Shown here: positions 8,492 to 16,355 of the stretch, piece after piece
Position numbering within the stretch: the first letter of the stretch is position 1
Layout: each line of letters opens with the position of its first letter
Assembly (NCBI GenBank): GCA_963783945.1
Contig: CAWAPS010000030.1
Coordinates: 1-64,000 of the forward strand
Direction of reading: 5' to 3'
DNA from: CAWAPS01 sp963783945
Lineage (GTDB): Bacteria > Actinomycetota > Acidimicrobiia > Acidimicrobiales > Palsa-688
DNA: 64,000 nt
Notes under the pieces: model-generated
What the model saw: the letters and a program-made list of their open reading frames with translations, nothing else
Database searches by the model: none
What the model was told of the DNA's origin: nothing
Translations under genes and position numbers: made by a program

Positions 8492-9628
8492 TTACGAGTT
8501 CGGCCTGTCGAGGATATCGGAGTTGTCCTGGCCCACTGGAGGGGGCGGGTCGACGGAGCCCACCAGGCCGATGGATACGAACTCCGCCGGATACCGGACG
8601 GTGCGGACCGGACCGAAACCCTCCCAGTCAACGACACGGTATATCTGCTGGGATCGCACCTGAGGATGATTGATGTGCTCGTCCATCGTGAGGCACTGGG
8701 CGGCCGGGACGTCATTTGCGGTAAGCAGCTCCAGCCAGTCAGCCGTCGGCCGGCTCGGCAACACGGTGTCGAGCCGATCGAAAAGAGCGCCCGCCAGCTG
8801 AGACGGATCGGCCATCGAACGTAGCTCCTCGACCCACTCGGGATGCCCGGCGACCTCACAGGCCGCCCGGACCGCCCTTCCGGACACCGGGGCGACTGCG
8901 AGCCACCCGTCCTGGGTCGGTAGAGGACGCAGAGAAACCGCATGTGGGTTCCTCGGATCCTCGGGCTGCCCGTCGAGGAGTGTCCGGTTGGCGAAAAGCT
9001 CGACGAAGTCGACATACGAGGCCGATGCGAGCATTGATATGTTGATTCGCTCCCCCCCGCCGCGCCGCTCCCGGGCGAAGAGGGCTGCCACCACTGCCTG
9101 GACGGCCATCATGGCGGTCATCTTGTCGATAGGGTAGCCGGGCACCACTTGGGGCCGACCGCCCTGGGACAGCGCATGGGTGAGACCGCTGGCCGCCTGC
9201 ACAATAGTGTCGAACACTGGGTCTCCGGCCGCTGGGCCGTCCGGGCCGTAGCCGGTCATGTAAGCCCTTATGAGGTTGGGGTTCGTGGCAGCCAGAACCT
9301 CGTCTCCGAGCTCGAGTTTCTCCGCGACACCGGGGCGCCAGTTCGTTAGCCACACGTCACTGGACGCGAGCAGGCGCAGAAGCCGGCAACGGTCATCAGG
9401 GTCCTTCAAATACAGACAGACGCTTCGTTTACCGCGGTTGCAGTTGCCAAAAACTGGGCTCACCGGAGCGGTCGGTCTACCGAAACGGCGGAACGGGTCA
9501 CCCTCAGGAGGGGTTTCTACCTTGATCACTTCGGCGCCGAGATCCACCAGCATCTGACCGGCGAACGGACCGCTCACGTAGCTTCCGGCTTCTATGACTC
9601 GAACGCCGTCAAGAGGACCTGCGGTCAT
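8492..9628 (-). CDS. Family III CoA-transferase (CaiB/BaiF)
   Basis: A 378-residue enzyme expected to move CoA between carboxylates. The N-terminal Rossmann-type region reads GVRVIEAGSYVSGPFAGQ and LVDLGAEVIKVETPPEGDP. SVCLYLKDPDD follows, and the catalytic aspartate region is GDPVFDTIVQAASGLTHAL. Length and motif order are normal for the family. A second, only distantly similar paralog lies at 19140-20213. The ATG is preceded by AAGGTGA. It converges with the VOC gene, with a 114-bp gap that shows no strong hairpin. Confidence 0.92.
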   Translation of the reverse strand: MTAGPLDGVRVIEAGSYVSGPFAGQMLVDLGAEVIKVETPPEGDPFRRFGRPTAPVSPVFGNCNRGKRSVCLYLKDPDDRCRLLRLLASSDVWLTNWRPGVAEKLELGDEVLAATNPNLIRAYMTGYGPDGPAAGDPVFDTIVQAASGLTHALSQGGRPQVVPGYPIDKMTAMMAVQAVVAALFARERRGGGERINISMLASASYVDFVELFANRTLLDGQPEDPRNPHAVSLRPLPTQDGWLAVAPVSGRAVRAACEVAGHPEWVEELRSMADPSQLAGALFDRLDTVLPSRPTADWLELLTANDVPAAQCLTMDEHINHPQVRSQQIYRVVDWEGFGPVRTVRYPAEFVSIGLVGSVDPPPPVGQDNSDILDRPNS

Positions 9629-9777
9629 CGGTTCCGGTCACCTTTCGTCTCGATCATGGCCTTGGGCGGTAACGGCTCACCTTCGTTGATCTTTCCTGCG
9701 GTCGACGCAACCCATTGAAGGTAGACGCCCTCCGAGATCGATCGCAGCCTTCGGGACTCGCACCGGCGTCCCGGACA

Positions 9778-10764
9778 TCAATTGCCGGCCGTGCGCCGGA
9801 TCGCATCCACGATGTCGGAGGACTGCGGCAGGGCCGCGCTCTCTAGGGCCTTTGCCGGGGGGATCGGCGTGAATTTGGCGCCGACCCGGCCGACAGGTGC
9901 GGACAACTGGCCGAACAACTCCTCGTTGATCGTCGCCGCGATCTCGGCGCCAGGGCCGCCGAACCGTGTCGCGAAATGAACGACTACGGCCCGGCGGGTC
10001 TTGGCCACAGATTGCAGCACGGATTCCATGTCGAGCGGTACCAGGGTCCGAAGGTTCAGGACCTCCACGCTCACGCCTTCCTGGTCGAGCGCGGCCGCCG
10101 CCGTTAAAGACTCCCGCACCCCGCGCCCGTATGTGATCACGGTGACATCGCTGCCCGCCCGCCCGATCTCGGCTTGGCCGAACGGTACCGAATAGTCCCC
10201 GAGTGGCACCGGGCCTCGCGTACCATAAAGCACGCCAGTCTCCACGAATACCACTGGGTCGTCGTCGAAGATGGCAGTGGTAAGCAGGCCCTTGGCGTCG
10301 GCGGGCGTGGCCGGCACCGCCACCTTTAGCCCGGGGATGTGGGTTAACCAGGCTTCCAGTGACTGGGAGTGTGTGGCCCCGGTGCCGTGACCGCCCAGGG
10401 TGGCGGTTCTTACCGTGACGGGCGATGACATGCGGCCGGCGGTCATGTACCGAATCTTTGCCGCATGGTTGACGATCTGGTCGATGGCGATGCCGATGAA
10501 GTCCATGATCATGATCTCGGCGACGGGTCGGTAGCCAGCCATAGCAGCACCTATGGCTGCTCCAACGATCGCCGCCTCTGATATGGGTGTGTCGCGGACC
10601 CGATCGTCCCCGTACTTCGTCGACAGCCCCTTGGTCGCGCCGAGGATTCCACCGGATGGATCAGCTATGTCCTCCCCGAGCAGAATCACTCGGTCATCTT
10701 TGCTAAGGGCCTCTTCCATAGCGAGATTGAGGGCCTCGACAAACATCATGTCACGCTCTTCCAT
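9778..10764 (-). CDS. 2-oxoacid (pyruvate/acetoin-type) dehydrogenase E1 beta subunit
   Basis: The ATG at 10764 is preferred because GAGGAG precedes it by 7 nt. The protein is 328 residues: an N-terminal transketolase pyrimidine-binding domain (RVILLGEDIADPSGG, RVRDTPISEAAIVGAAIGAA) and a C-terminal domain (DVTVITYGRG, VSVEVLNLRTLVPLD). It pairs with the alpha subunit encoded 131 bp upstream on the same strand. Together they form a thiamine-diphosphate E1 heterotetramer that decarboxylates a 2-oxoacid or acetoin. No E2 or E3 gene is adjacent, so those partners must be encoded elsewhere. Confidence 0.92.
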   Translation of the reverse strand: MEERDMMFVEALNLAMEEALSKDDRVILLGEDIADPSGGILGATKGLSTKYGDDRVRDTPISEAAIVGAAIGAAMAGYRPVAEIMIMDFIGIAIDQIVNHAAKIRYMTAGRMSSPVTVRTATLGGHGTGATHSQSLEAWLTHIPGLKVAVPATPADAKGLLTTAIFDDDPVVFVETGVLYGTRGPVPLGDYSVPFGQAEIGRAGSDVTVITYGRGVRESLTAAAALDQEGVSVEVLNLRTLVPLDMESVLQSVAKTRRAVVVHFATRFGGPGAEIAATINEELFGQLSAPVGRVGAKFTPIPPAKALESAALPQSSDIVDAIRRTAGN

Positions 10765-10895
10765 CAACACTCTCCTCTAGGCTCGTAGTTCAGGTGGCCA
10801 ACTCAGGGCTCGAGATGACGACCTTGGAACAAGGGCTCGGTGGCGACGGCCGTCTCTCCAGGAACGTTGCACTAAGAATTGTTCCGGGCGAGCCC

Positions 10896-11900
10896 TCAGG
10901 TGGGCATGTGGTCCGCGTTGGCGTACACATGCCGGGTGAGCTCGTCTGACGTGGGCTCCGGCGCGTTCAAAACGCGCTTAACGGCAGCGTCTATCGACGC
11001 TGCGGCCGCCTCATCGATTTGCTCCAGCTCGTCGTCGCTGCAAACCCCGGCGGCCAGCAGGAGCTTGCGATAGGCGGGGATTGGGTCCCGCGTCTGGGCC
11101 TCGGCCAGCTGGTCCTTCGGCACATAGCGCATGTCGTCACCCATGGAATGCCCACGCAGCCGGAAAGTCACGCACTCGACTAGCGACGGACCCCCACCCG
11201 ACCGAGCCCGATCGACCGCCGCAGCCAGTGCTGCATACACCCTGTTGGCGTCGTTGCCGTCGACGCTCACGCCAGGGATGCCATAGGCGACCGCCCTGTC
11301 GGCGATCCGCTTGATCTTCATGGTCCGGTCGGTCGGTGTCTTCTCGGCGAAGAGATTGTTCTGGCATATCAGAACAATCGGAAGGTTCCACAGTGCGGCC
11401 ATGTTTGCGGCCTCGTGAAACGAGCCGGTGTTTGTCGCGCCGTCACCGAACGTCACTGCAACTACCCGGTCCGAACGTTCCAGCTGGGCCGCGAGGGCCA
11501 ACCCCACGGCGACAGGGATGCCGGCGCCGACGATGCCGGTCGAGAGCATGGAGCCGTTCTCGGGGCTGGCTATATGCATCAGACCCCCCTTACCGCCGCT
11601 CGGGGCGGTCCTCTTGCCCAGGACTTCGGCCAGGATGTCGTCCAGCGGCACCCCTTTGCCGATGTGGTCATGGATCCCTCGGTAGGTGGTAACCAGCTGG
11701 TCCCCGTCACGCAGCACAACGCCCATCGCGGCCGGAATGGCTTCCTGGCCCCGGAACGGAAAATAGTTAGCGATGAACTCGCCGCTGCTCACGCCTGCGA
11801 ACATGCGGTCGTCCATCGCCTTCATTAGCACCATGAGCTCATACATCCGGCGCTGCTCGACAGGCGTGGGCGTCACCCCGTCCTGCGAGGTCGCTGTCAT
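10896..11900 (-). CDS. 2-oxoacid (pyruvate/acetoin-type) dehydrogenase E1 alpha subunit
   Basis: The reading frame stays open far upstream, but family similarity begins at the ATG at 11900, which has GGGGACAGG before it. That gives 334 residues. The thiamine-diphosphate motif is complete: GDGATNTGSFHEAANMA through LICQNN. RGHSMGDDMRYVP near residue 270 is the conserved phosphorylation-loop-like region. It is the partner of the downstream beta subunit. The upstream continuation is antisense to the NTF2-like gene and is not coding. Confidence 0.92.
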   Translation of the reverse strand: MTATSQDGVTPTPVEQRRMYELMVLMKAMDDRMFAGVSSGEFIANYFPFRGQEAIPAAMGVVLRDGDQLVTTYRGIHDHIGKGVPLDDILAEVLGKRTAPSGGKGGLMHIASPENGSMLSTGIVGAGIPVAVGLALAAQLERSDRVVAVTFGDGATNTGSFHEAANMAALWNLPIVLICQNNLFAEKTPTDRTMKIKRIADRAVAYGIPGVSVDGNDANRVYAALAAAVDRARSGGGPSLVECVTFRLRGHSMGDDMRYVPKDQLAEAQTRDPIPAYRKLLLAAGVCSDDELEQIDEAAAASIDAAVKRVLNAPEPTSDELTRHVYANADHMPT

Positions 11901-12164
11901 CGACCTGTCCCCGTGCCCGCAGCATCCCGTCCACTGCTTGAAAAGACCATGAAATGGACCATACCAAAGAGTGCCCGGGTTCCGATCTTCGGGCCAAGTC
12001 ACACTACGGCCGGTCAAGGCAATAGCCGAGGTGCCCCCTGGCCAACGCGACCACTTTCGCGGCCGCGTCAGGGTCCGCCGTCGTTGAAGACCAACCTCAA
12101 AGACGGATACCCTTCGATGTCGGACCCGAACGCGACCCGTAAGCGCCATCAGCCCAAGGAACCA

Positions 12165-12620
12165 ATGAGCGAGAACGACACGAGCGTTGACATCCTTGGT
12201 CCGCTCTCTGCCAAGGTATTCGAGTATGCGAGGATCATTCAGGAGCTGGTCGGCCGGGCCAAGCAGCCGGGTTACAGCCGCGACGACTGGGCCCCGCTGA
12301 CCCAAATGATCGCCGTCAACGAGTTCGAACGCATCGGTATCTACCGGGAGAAGATGACTTGGGGCGACTACCTCGACTTCATGGTGCCCTGGGCCGAGTG
12401 GAAGGATTTCGACACCCGCTTGCGCCGCATTACTGAGGTCGGGAACATCGTGTTCTTCGAGATCGAAGAGCACCACATAAAGGACGGCGGTGTCACCATC
12501 GTGAACTCCATGAACGTCTACGAGTTCAACGATGACGGCAAGATCCGCCACCTCGACGTCTACCTCCAGGGACAGCTGGGCCCAGTTGCGTTCAAGGCCC
12601 CGCGAGGTGACGGCGGCTAA
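12165..12620 (+). CDS. NTF2-like hypothetical protein, paralog A
   Basis: The ATG at 12165 has AAGGA at a 4-nt spacing, and upstream in-frame codons carry no family-like sequence, so I prefer the 151-residue form. A start at 12117 is the alternative. The protein has TQMIAVNEFERIGIY, MTWGDYLDFMVPWAEW and NSMNVYEFNDDGKIRHLDVY, in the same order as the protein at 18264. The pattern is compatible with an NTF2/SnoaL-like fold. It is divergent from the E1 genes. Function is unknown. Confidence 0.7.
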   Translation: MSENDTSVDILGPLSAKVFEYARIIQELVGRAKQPGYSRDDWAPLTQMIAVNEFERIGIYREKMTWGDYLDFMVPWAEWKDFDTRLRRITEVGNIVFFEIEEHHIKDGGVTIVNSMNVYEFNDDGKIRHLDVYLQGQLGPVAFKAPRGDGG

Positions 12621-12807
12621 CGGCATCCAAACCAACTGCGGGTGCCGCTGGTGAATGGAGTTCGGCGGCCTTCCGGTTTGCTCCCTCACGATCAATGTCC
12701 GCCAGCGCCAAGGCGCCTTCGCCGCTCAATACTCGCGCCAACCCATGCCCGAATCCGGCCGCCGCGCCAGTGATGAAGGCGACCTTTCCGTCGAACCGCT
12801 TCGACAT
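12592..12807 (-). pseudogene. N-terminal remnant of a short-chain dehydrogenase/reductase
   Basis: From the ATG at 12807 the frame reads a normal SDR N-terminus: FDGKVAFITGAAAGFGHGLA, with the glycine-rich NAD(P) loop, then LALADIDREGANRKAAEL. After about 50 residues similarity stops and the frame runs antisense into the end of the NTF2-like gene, terminating at residue 71. There is no catalytic Ser-Tyr-Lys part. I read this as a truncated gene left by a deletion or rearrangement. Its upstream operator-like site (12942) is still present. Confidence 0.7.
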
Positions 12808-12941
12808 AGTGCCTCCCGAAAATAGCCGCTCCGAATGCTCCGAATCCTCCATCGAGGCCCGCAACTGGTGACGTTCATCAGATCCAGCCCGGGACCGGAA
12901 GGTGTCGGCTGTCCATCGATGGTCCAGTTCAATCAAGGATC

Positions 12942-12969
12942 GTTCAACAGCCCAGGTGATCAGTTGAAC
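12942..12969. promoter_or_regulatory. 28-bp inverted-repeat operator-like site B
   Basis: Arms GTTCAAC and GTTGAAC are perfect inverted repeats 14 bp apart. The right part, GTGATCAGTTGAAC, matches site A at 6927 in all but one base. An additional GTTCAA half-site lies 15 bp to the left (12927). It stands 135 bp upstream of the truncated SDR, a spacing nearly identical to that of site A from its gene. This implies that the SDR and the dehydratase operon shared a regulator. Confidence 0.55.
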
Positions 12970-13052
12970 AGGATGGGCCAGTTGGATCGCCGAGCCTCAG
13001 GCTCGCAGGGTTGCGCCAACCACCCGTGGCCCGGATTGTAGTCGCCCTGGGT

Positions 13053-14066
13053 TCAGGACACGGCGACCGGCCAGTGCTCGTGCACGAACCGCTTGATCTC
13101 CCCGGCCCGTTCGGCATCCTCGGGCGTTCGGCCGAGGAACATGGCATGACCGGCGGCTTCCCAGACGTGGAGCTCGGCCTCTATGCCCGCGGCCCGTAGA
13201 CATCGGTGGAACCGTACGGTGTCGGACAGCAGCTTGTCGCGCGTTCCGCTAGTTAGGATAGTCGGCGGAAACCCCTCGCTGAAGTCGCCATACACCGGGG
13301 AGAGGTACGGGTTGCGCAGGTCGTGCCCTCCCGCGTACAGCACGGCACACGGCATGAAGCTGCCGCGCATGACCGTGTCGACCCCTTCGTTGGTGTTCCA
13401 GGTGTCGCCTGACTCCGTCAGGTCGGTGGCCGGGCTCATCATGGCGCAGGCCGCCGGCACCGGCAGGCCCAGGTCCCTGGCCTTCAAGATGGTCGCCGCC
13501 GCCAGATTCCCGCCGGCCGACGCCCCTCCTATGACGATCTCTTCCGGGCGCAGCTCGTGAAGTAGTCGCCGGTACGCCGCCACACAGTCGTCGACGGTCG
13601 TCGGGAAGGGGTGGTCAGGTGGCATGCGGTAGTCGACCGACCAGACACGCGCCTGGAGATTCTTTGCCGTGCCGACCGCTCGTGAGCAAGCGATCGCACC
13701 CCCGTCCTGGATGAAACCGCCACCGTGCAGATCGAGGTAGACCCGCCGGTCGCGGGGCGAGACATCTTCCGGAGTTATCTTGAACACTACGAAGCCGCCC
13801 AGGTCCTCTTCTTCCACCTCCGCCCCGCTGAATTCGCCACCAAGGCCGGACATGGCCATGACCGCGGCTTCTCGCTCAGCGATCAGCCTCTTCCATCCCT
13901 CGGCATCGTCGGGTGCGGCCCATTTCGATTCCGGCCCGACTATGCCCAACGACAACATCGCCTGAGCTTGCGCGCTCACCGATGTAGGCACGGGTATGGG
14001 CCGCGCCGGGACATGCAGCATCGGGGGTGAATCACTCTCGTCAGTACCACCGGGAAGCCGATCCAC
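13053..14066 (-). CDS. Alpha/beta hydrolase, hormone-sensitive-lipase (HSL) family
   Basis: The GTG at 14066 is chosen because GAGGAGG precedes it by 5 nt, giving 337 residues. ATGs at 14090 and 14102 have no such site. Family motifs are complete: the oxyanion loop LDLHGGGFIQDGG, the nucleophile elbow GGASAGGNLAAA, Asp in SGTRDKLLSDT and His in EAAGHAMFLG. It should hydrolyse a carboxylic ester in the cytoplasm. It is divergent from the ABC binding-protein gene, with a palindromic operator-like site between them. Confidence 0.88.
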   Translation of the reverse strand: MDRLPGGTDESDSPPMLHVPARPIPVPTSVSAQAQAMLSLGIVGPESKWAAPDDAEGWKRLIAEREAAVMAMSGLGGEFSGAEVEEEDLGGFVVFKITPEDVSPRDRRVYLDLHGGGFIQDGGAIACSRAVGTAKNLQARVWSVDYRMPPDHPFPTTVDDCVAAYRRLLHELRPEEIVIGGASAGGNLAAATILKARDLGLPVPAACAMMSPATDLTESGDTWNTNEGVDTVMRGSFMPCAVLYAGGHDLRNPYLSPVYGDFSEGFPPTILTSGTRDKLLSDTVRFHRCLRAAGIEAELHVWEAAGHAMFLGRTPEDAERAGEIKRFVHEHWPVAVS

Positions 14067-14103
14067 CCAGCCCTCCTCTCGAGCGAGCATCGTTTTTCCC
14101 ATG

Positions 14104-14119
14104 CTATACAGATGTATAG
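14104..14119. promoter_or_regulatory. Perfect palindrome CTATACA-GA-TGTATAG, operator-like
   Basis: A 16-bp inverted repeat with 7-bp perfect arms and a 2-bp centre, of the size bound by TetR-type dimers. A lone half-site CTATACA recurs at 14179-14185. Both lie in the 257-bp region between the divergent esterase and ABC binding-protein genes. The palindrome begins 37 bp upstream of the chosen esterase start, where it would block that promoter. No regulator gene is adjacent. Confidence 0.55.
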
Positions 14120-14323
14120 GACCCTGGTCCGGCACGCCACCACTACTTGCACCGACTTGACGGTCGACGCGGACCGTACTATACAAACGGATGTCCAGGG
14201 GGGAACTAGGGACGTGATCAGCAACTCCGAGATTACTGGGGTCGTCACTTCGGAGCTGCCGTGTACTCCCACCCTCGTCCGAGACGTCGTCCGTATCCAG
14301 ACAGGTGAGGGAGGAAGTACGCC

Positions 14324-15625
14324 GTGAGTCCGAAGCGTCGTAGTTGGGTTGCTGTGTGCAGTGTGGTTGCCATCGGGCTCTGTCTCGCTTCGTGTTCCTC
14401 GAGCAGCAAGTCTTCTTCGTCGAGTCCCACGTCCGCGTCTTCATCGGGCAGTCCAACGTCCGCTGCCTCTTCATCACCAAGCTCCTCGTCAACCGGCTCG
14501 GCCACGGGTCAGGCAACCGGTACGCCGATCAAGGTTGGCTTCATCTGCAGCTGTTCCGGCTCCGTCTTCGGGGCGTTCAACGTGCCTGCCGAGGACGAGT
14601 ACAAGGCTTGGGCCAGCACGGTGAACGCGTCCGGCGGCATCGGCGGCCACCCCGTGCAGGTCATTTACAAAGACGACGCCAACAACCCCGGACTCTCCCT
14701 CACCGACATCCAGGCCCTGATCTCGGATCATGTGGTAGCGATCGCGGACACGTCCAACTTCGATGAAGCGTGGGCGAAGACGGTGCAGGCGGCGAACATC
14801 CCGGTTGTCGGCGGGTACTCGAGCAACATACCGTTCGGTACCAACCCCGACTTCTACCCCGTCGGCCAGACCAACGACTCCGCAATCTACGCGGTGATCA
14901 ACACGGTCAAGTCCGCGGGCGCCACCAACCTGGCGAACGTCTACTGCGCCGAGTCGCCAATCTGCGCTGAGAGCGTGCCCGCCTTCAAGGCAACCGGGCA
15001 GCAGCTCGGCGTGCCGGTCGTCTACAACGCAGAGATCTCCGGCACCGCCCCCAACTACACCGCCCAGTGCGTGGCGGCGGATCAGAAGGGCGTGAAGTCG
15101 GTCTTCATCGGGGACGCCTCGGCGATCATTGTCCGGGTGGCCACCGACTGCAGCCAGCAGAACTTCCTTCCGATCTACGTGCAAGAGATGGGAGGGTTCG
15201 GCCTCAACGAGGCCGCCGCCCCCGGGCTGAAGAACGCGCTGTGGCTGGAGTCCCCTGCCATCCCGTTCGTCGCCACGACGCCAGCCGTCCAGGCCGCCAA
15301 CGCCGCTATGGACAAGTCCTACCCCGGCGTCCGGGAGAACAAGAACCTGTTTGTTGAGGACGCCTTTACCCTGTGGATCTCAGGCGCACTACTCGAGGAC
15401 GCCGTCAAGGCCGGCGGCCTGACCGCCGGCGCCACCCCGACCGCGGCCGAGGTCACGACCGGGCTCGCCTCGCTGAAGGGTGACACTGTGGATGGCATGT
15501 CTCCCCCCCTCACGTTCACCCCAGGCAAGCCTCACGCCGTCGACTGCTGGTTCACCGCTCGCGTCCAGGGCGGCGTTACAAGCGTCCAGAACAACGGTCA
15601 GGTAACGTGCGAGCACGGCACGTGA
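14324..15625 (+). CDS. ABC transporter substrate-binding lipoprotein (LivJ/K type)
   Basis: A GTG start with GAGGAAG upstream gives 433 residues. A lipoprotein signal peptide ends in the lipobox LASC (Cys24), followed by a Ser-rich tether of about 40 residues. The periplasmic-binding fold begins at IKVGFICSCSGSVFG. ADTSNFDEAW, PVGQTNDSAIYAV and LWISGALLEDAVKAGG fit the Peripla_BP_6 branched-chain-amino-acid group. It would be anchored on the outer face of the membrane and deliver a ligand to an ABC permease. No permease or ATPase genes are beside it, so it is an orphan here. Confidence 0.9.
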   Translation: MSPKRRSWVAVCSVVAIGLCLASCSSSSKSSSSSPTSASSSGSPTSAASSSPSSSSTGSATGQATGTPIKVGFICSCSGSVFGAFNVPAEDEYKAWASTVNASGGIGGHPVQVIYKDDANNPGLSLTDIQALISDHVVAIADTSNFDEAWAKTVQAANIPVVGGYSSNIPFGTNPDFYPVGQTNDSAIYAVINTVKSAGATNLANVYCAESPICAESVPAFKATGQQLGVPVVYNAEISGTAPNYTAQCVAADQKGVKSVFIGDASAIIVRVATDCSQQNFLPIYVQEMGGFGLNEAAAPGLKNALWLESPAIPFVATTPAVQAANAAMDKSYPGVRENKNLFVEDAFTLWISGALLEDAVKAGGLTAGATPTAAEVTTGLASLKGDTVDGMSPPLTFTPGKPHAVDCWFTARVQGGVTSVQNNGQVTCEHGT

Positions 15626-15691
15626 CGCGTTGCCCCATCCGGGACGCAGGAGGTGTCGCGTTGTGGTCCGACAGAGAAGGCGGTCCGGACG

Positions 15692-16159
15692 CTACTGACC
15701 CGAACCCTGGCCTCCTCTACTTTGGATGCCTTCTCCGGGGTCGGCGGCACCCATGATGTCTGCCGTATTCAGAGGATCCTGCTGGGCTACCTCGATGGCG
15801 TTGCCCTCGGGATCCTCCAACACGGCAATGCGCACTCCGGGAACCAGCTCGACCGGCCCGCGCTCGATCCTCCCACCGGCCGCCACCGCCCGTTCTACGA
15901 CGGCCTCGAGGTCGTCGACCCAGAGAGTGAGGTAGCGGAGCCCGGACAACTTGTAGAAAGGTGAGGCCTGAACTGGCGGCGCGGGGACCTCGGCCGGGAG
16001 CATCACCTTGACGACCGAACCCGGCGCCTTGAGGCGACAAACCGTTCCGGGGCCCAACGTGATCGACGGAAGCTCTTGCAACTCGAAGACGCGGGAAAGA
16101 AAATCCACAAGAGTTCGATCAGCGCTGACAAACCCGACGTCGACACGAAGTAAACTCAT
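15692..16159 (-). CDS. VOC-family protein
   Basis: A 155-residue single-chain VOC protein. RVDVGFVSADRTLVDFLSRV forms the first module, and LRYLTLWVDDLEAVVERAVA with VLEDPEGNAIEVAQQDP forms the second. The terminal Glu of EDPEGNAIEV is in the usual metal-ligand position. The last 20 residues (after NTADIMGAADPG) are an unstructured tail. It converges with the ABC binding-protein gene. The substrate is unknown. Confidence 0.82.
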   Translation of the reverse strand: MSLLRVDVGFVSADRTLVDFLSRVFELQELPSITLGPGTVCRLKAPGSVVKVMLPAEVPAPPVQASPFYKLSGLRYLTLWVDDLEAVVERAVAAGGRIERGPVELVPGVRIAVLEDPEGNAIEVAQQDPLNTADIMGAADPGEGIQSRGGQGSGQ

Positions 16160-16180
16160 CTACCCAACACTAATCGGGCT

Positions 16181-16285
16181 TCAACCCCGTGCGTTGACCA
16201 GTTCGCGAATGTTGTGCCACAGCACCCGCCGTCTCCGCCGGTCGAGACCGGTGGTCGGCTCGTCCACGAAGGCGACAAGGGGGCG
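16181..16285 (-). pseudogene. Scrap of an ABC-transporter ATPase (Walker B/D-loop)
   Basis: About 33 codons ending at a stop at 16181 read LVAFVDEPTTGLDRRRRRVL and then WHNIRELVNARG. This is the Walker B, D-loop and following helix of a DrrA-like ABC ATPase. No Walker A or signature motif is found upstream, so this is an isolated fragment, not a gene. It occupies the 196-bp gap between the VOC and MBL genes. Compare the intact ATPase at 26195-27157, whose equivalent segment is LLLLDEPTTGLD. Confidence 0.5.
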
Positions 16286-16355
16286 GCCGACAACTGGGCT
16301 GTGACCGACCGGGTCGGCTACCTTGACGACAAGCTGACACAAGAGGGGGTGCTGA

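Noticed and set aside
11901..12695. N-terminal extension of the E1 alpha frame to about 599 codons
   Set aside because: The extension is antisense to the NTF2-like gene, has no family similarity, and a proper ribosome site precedes the ATG at 11900.
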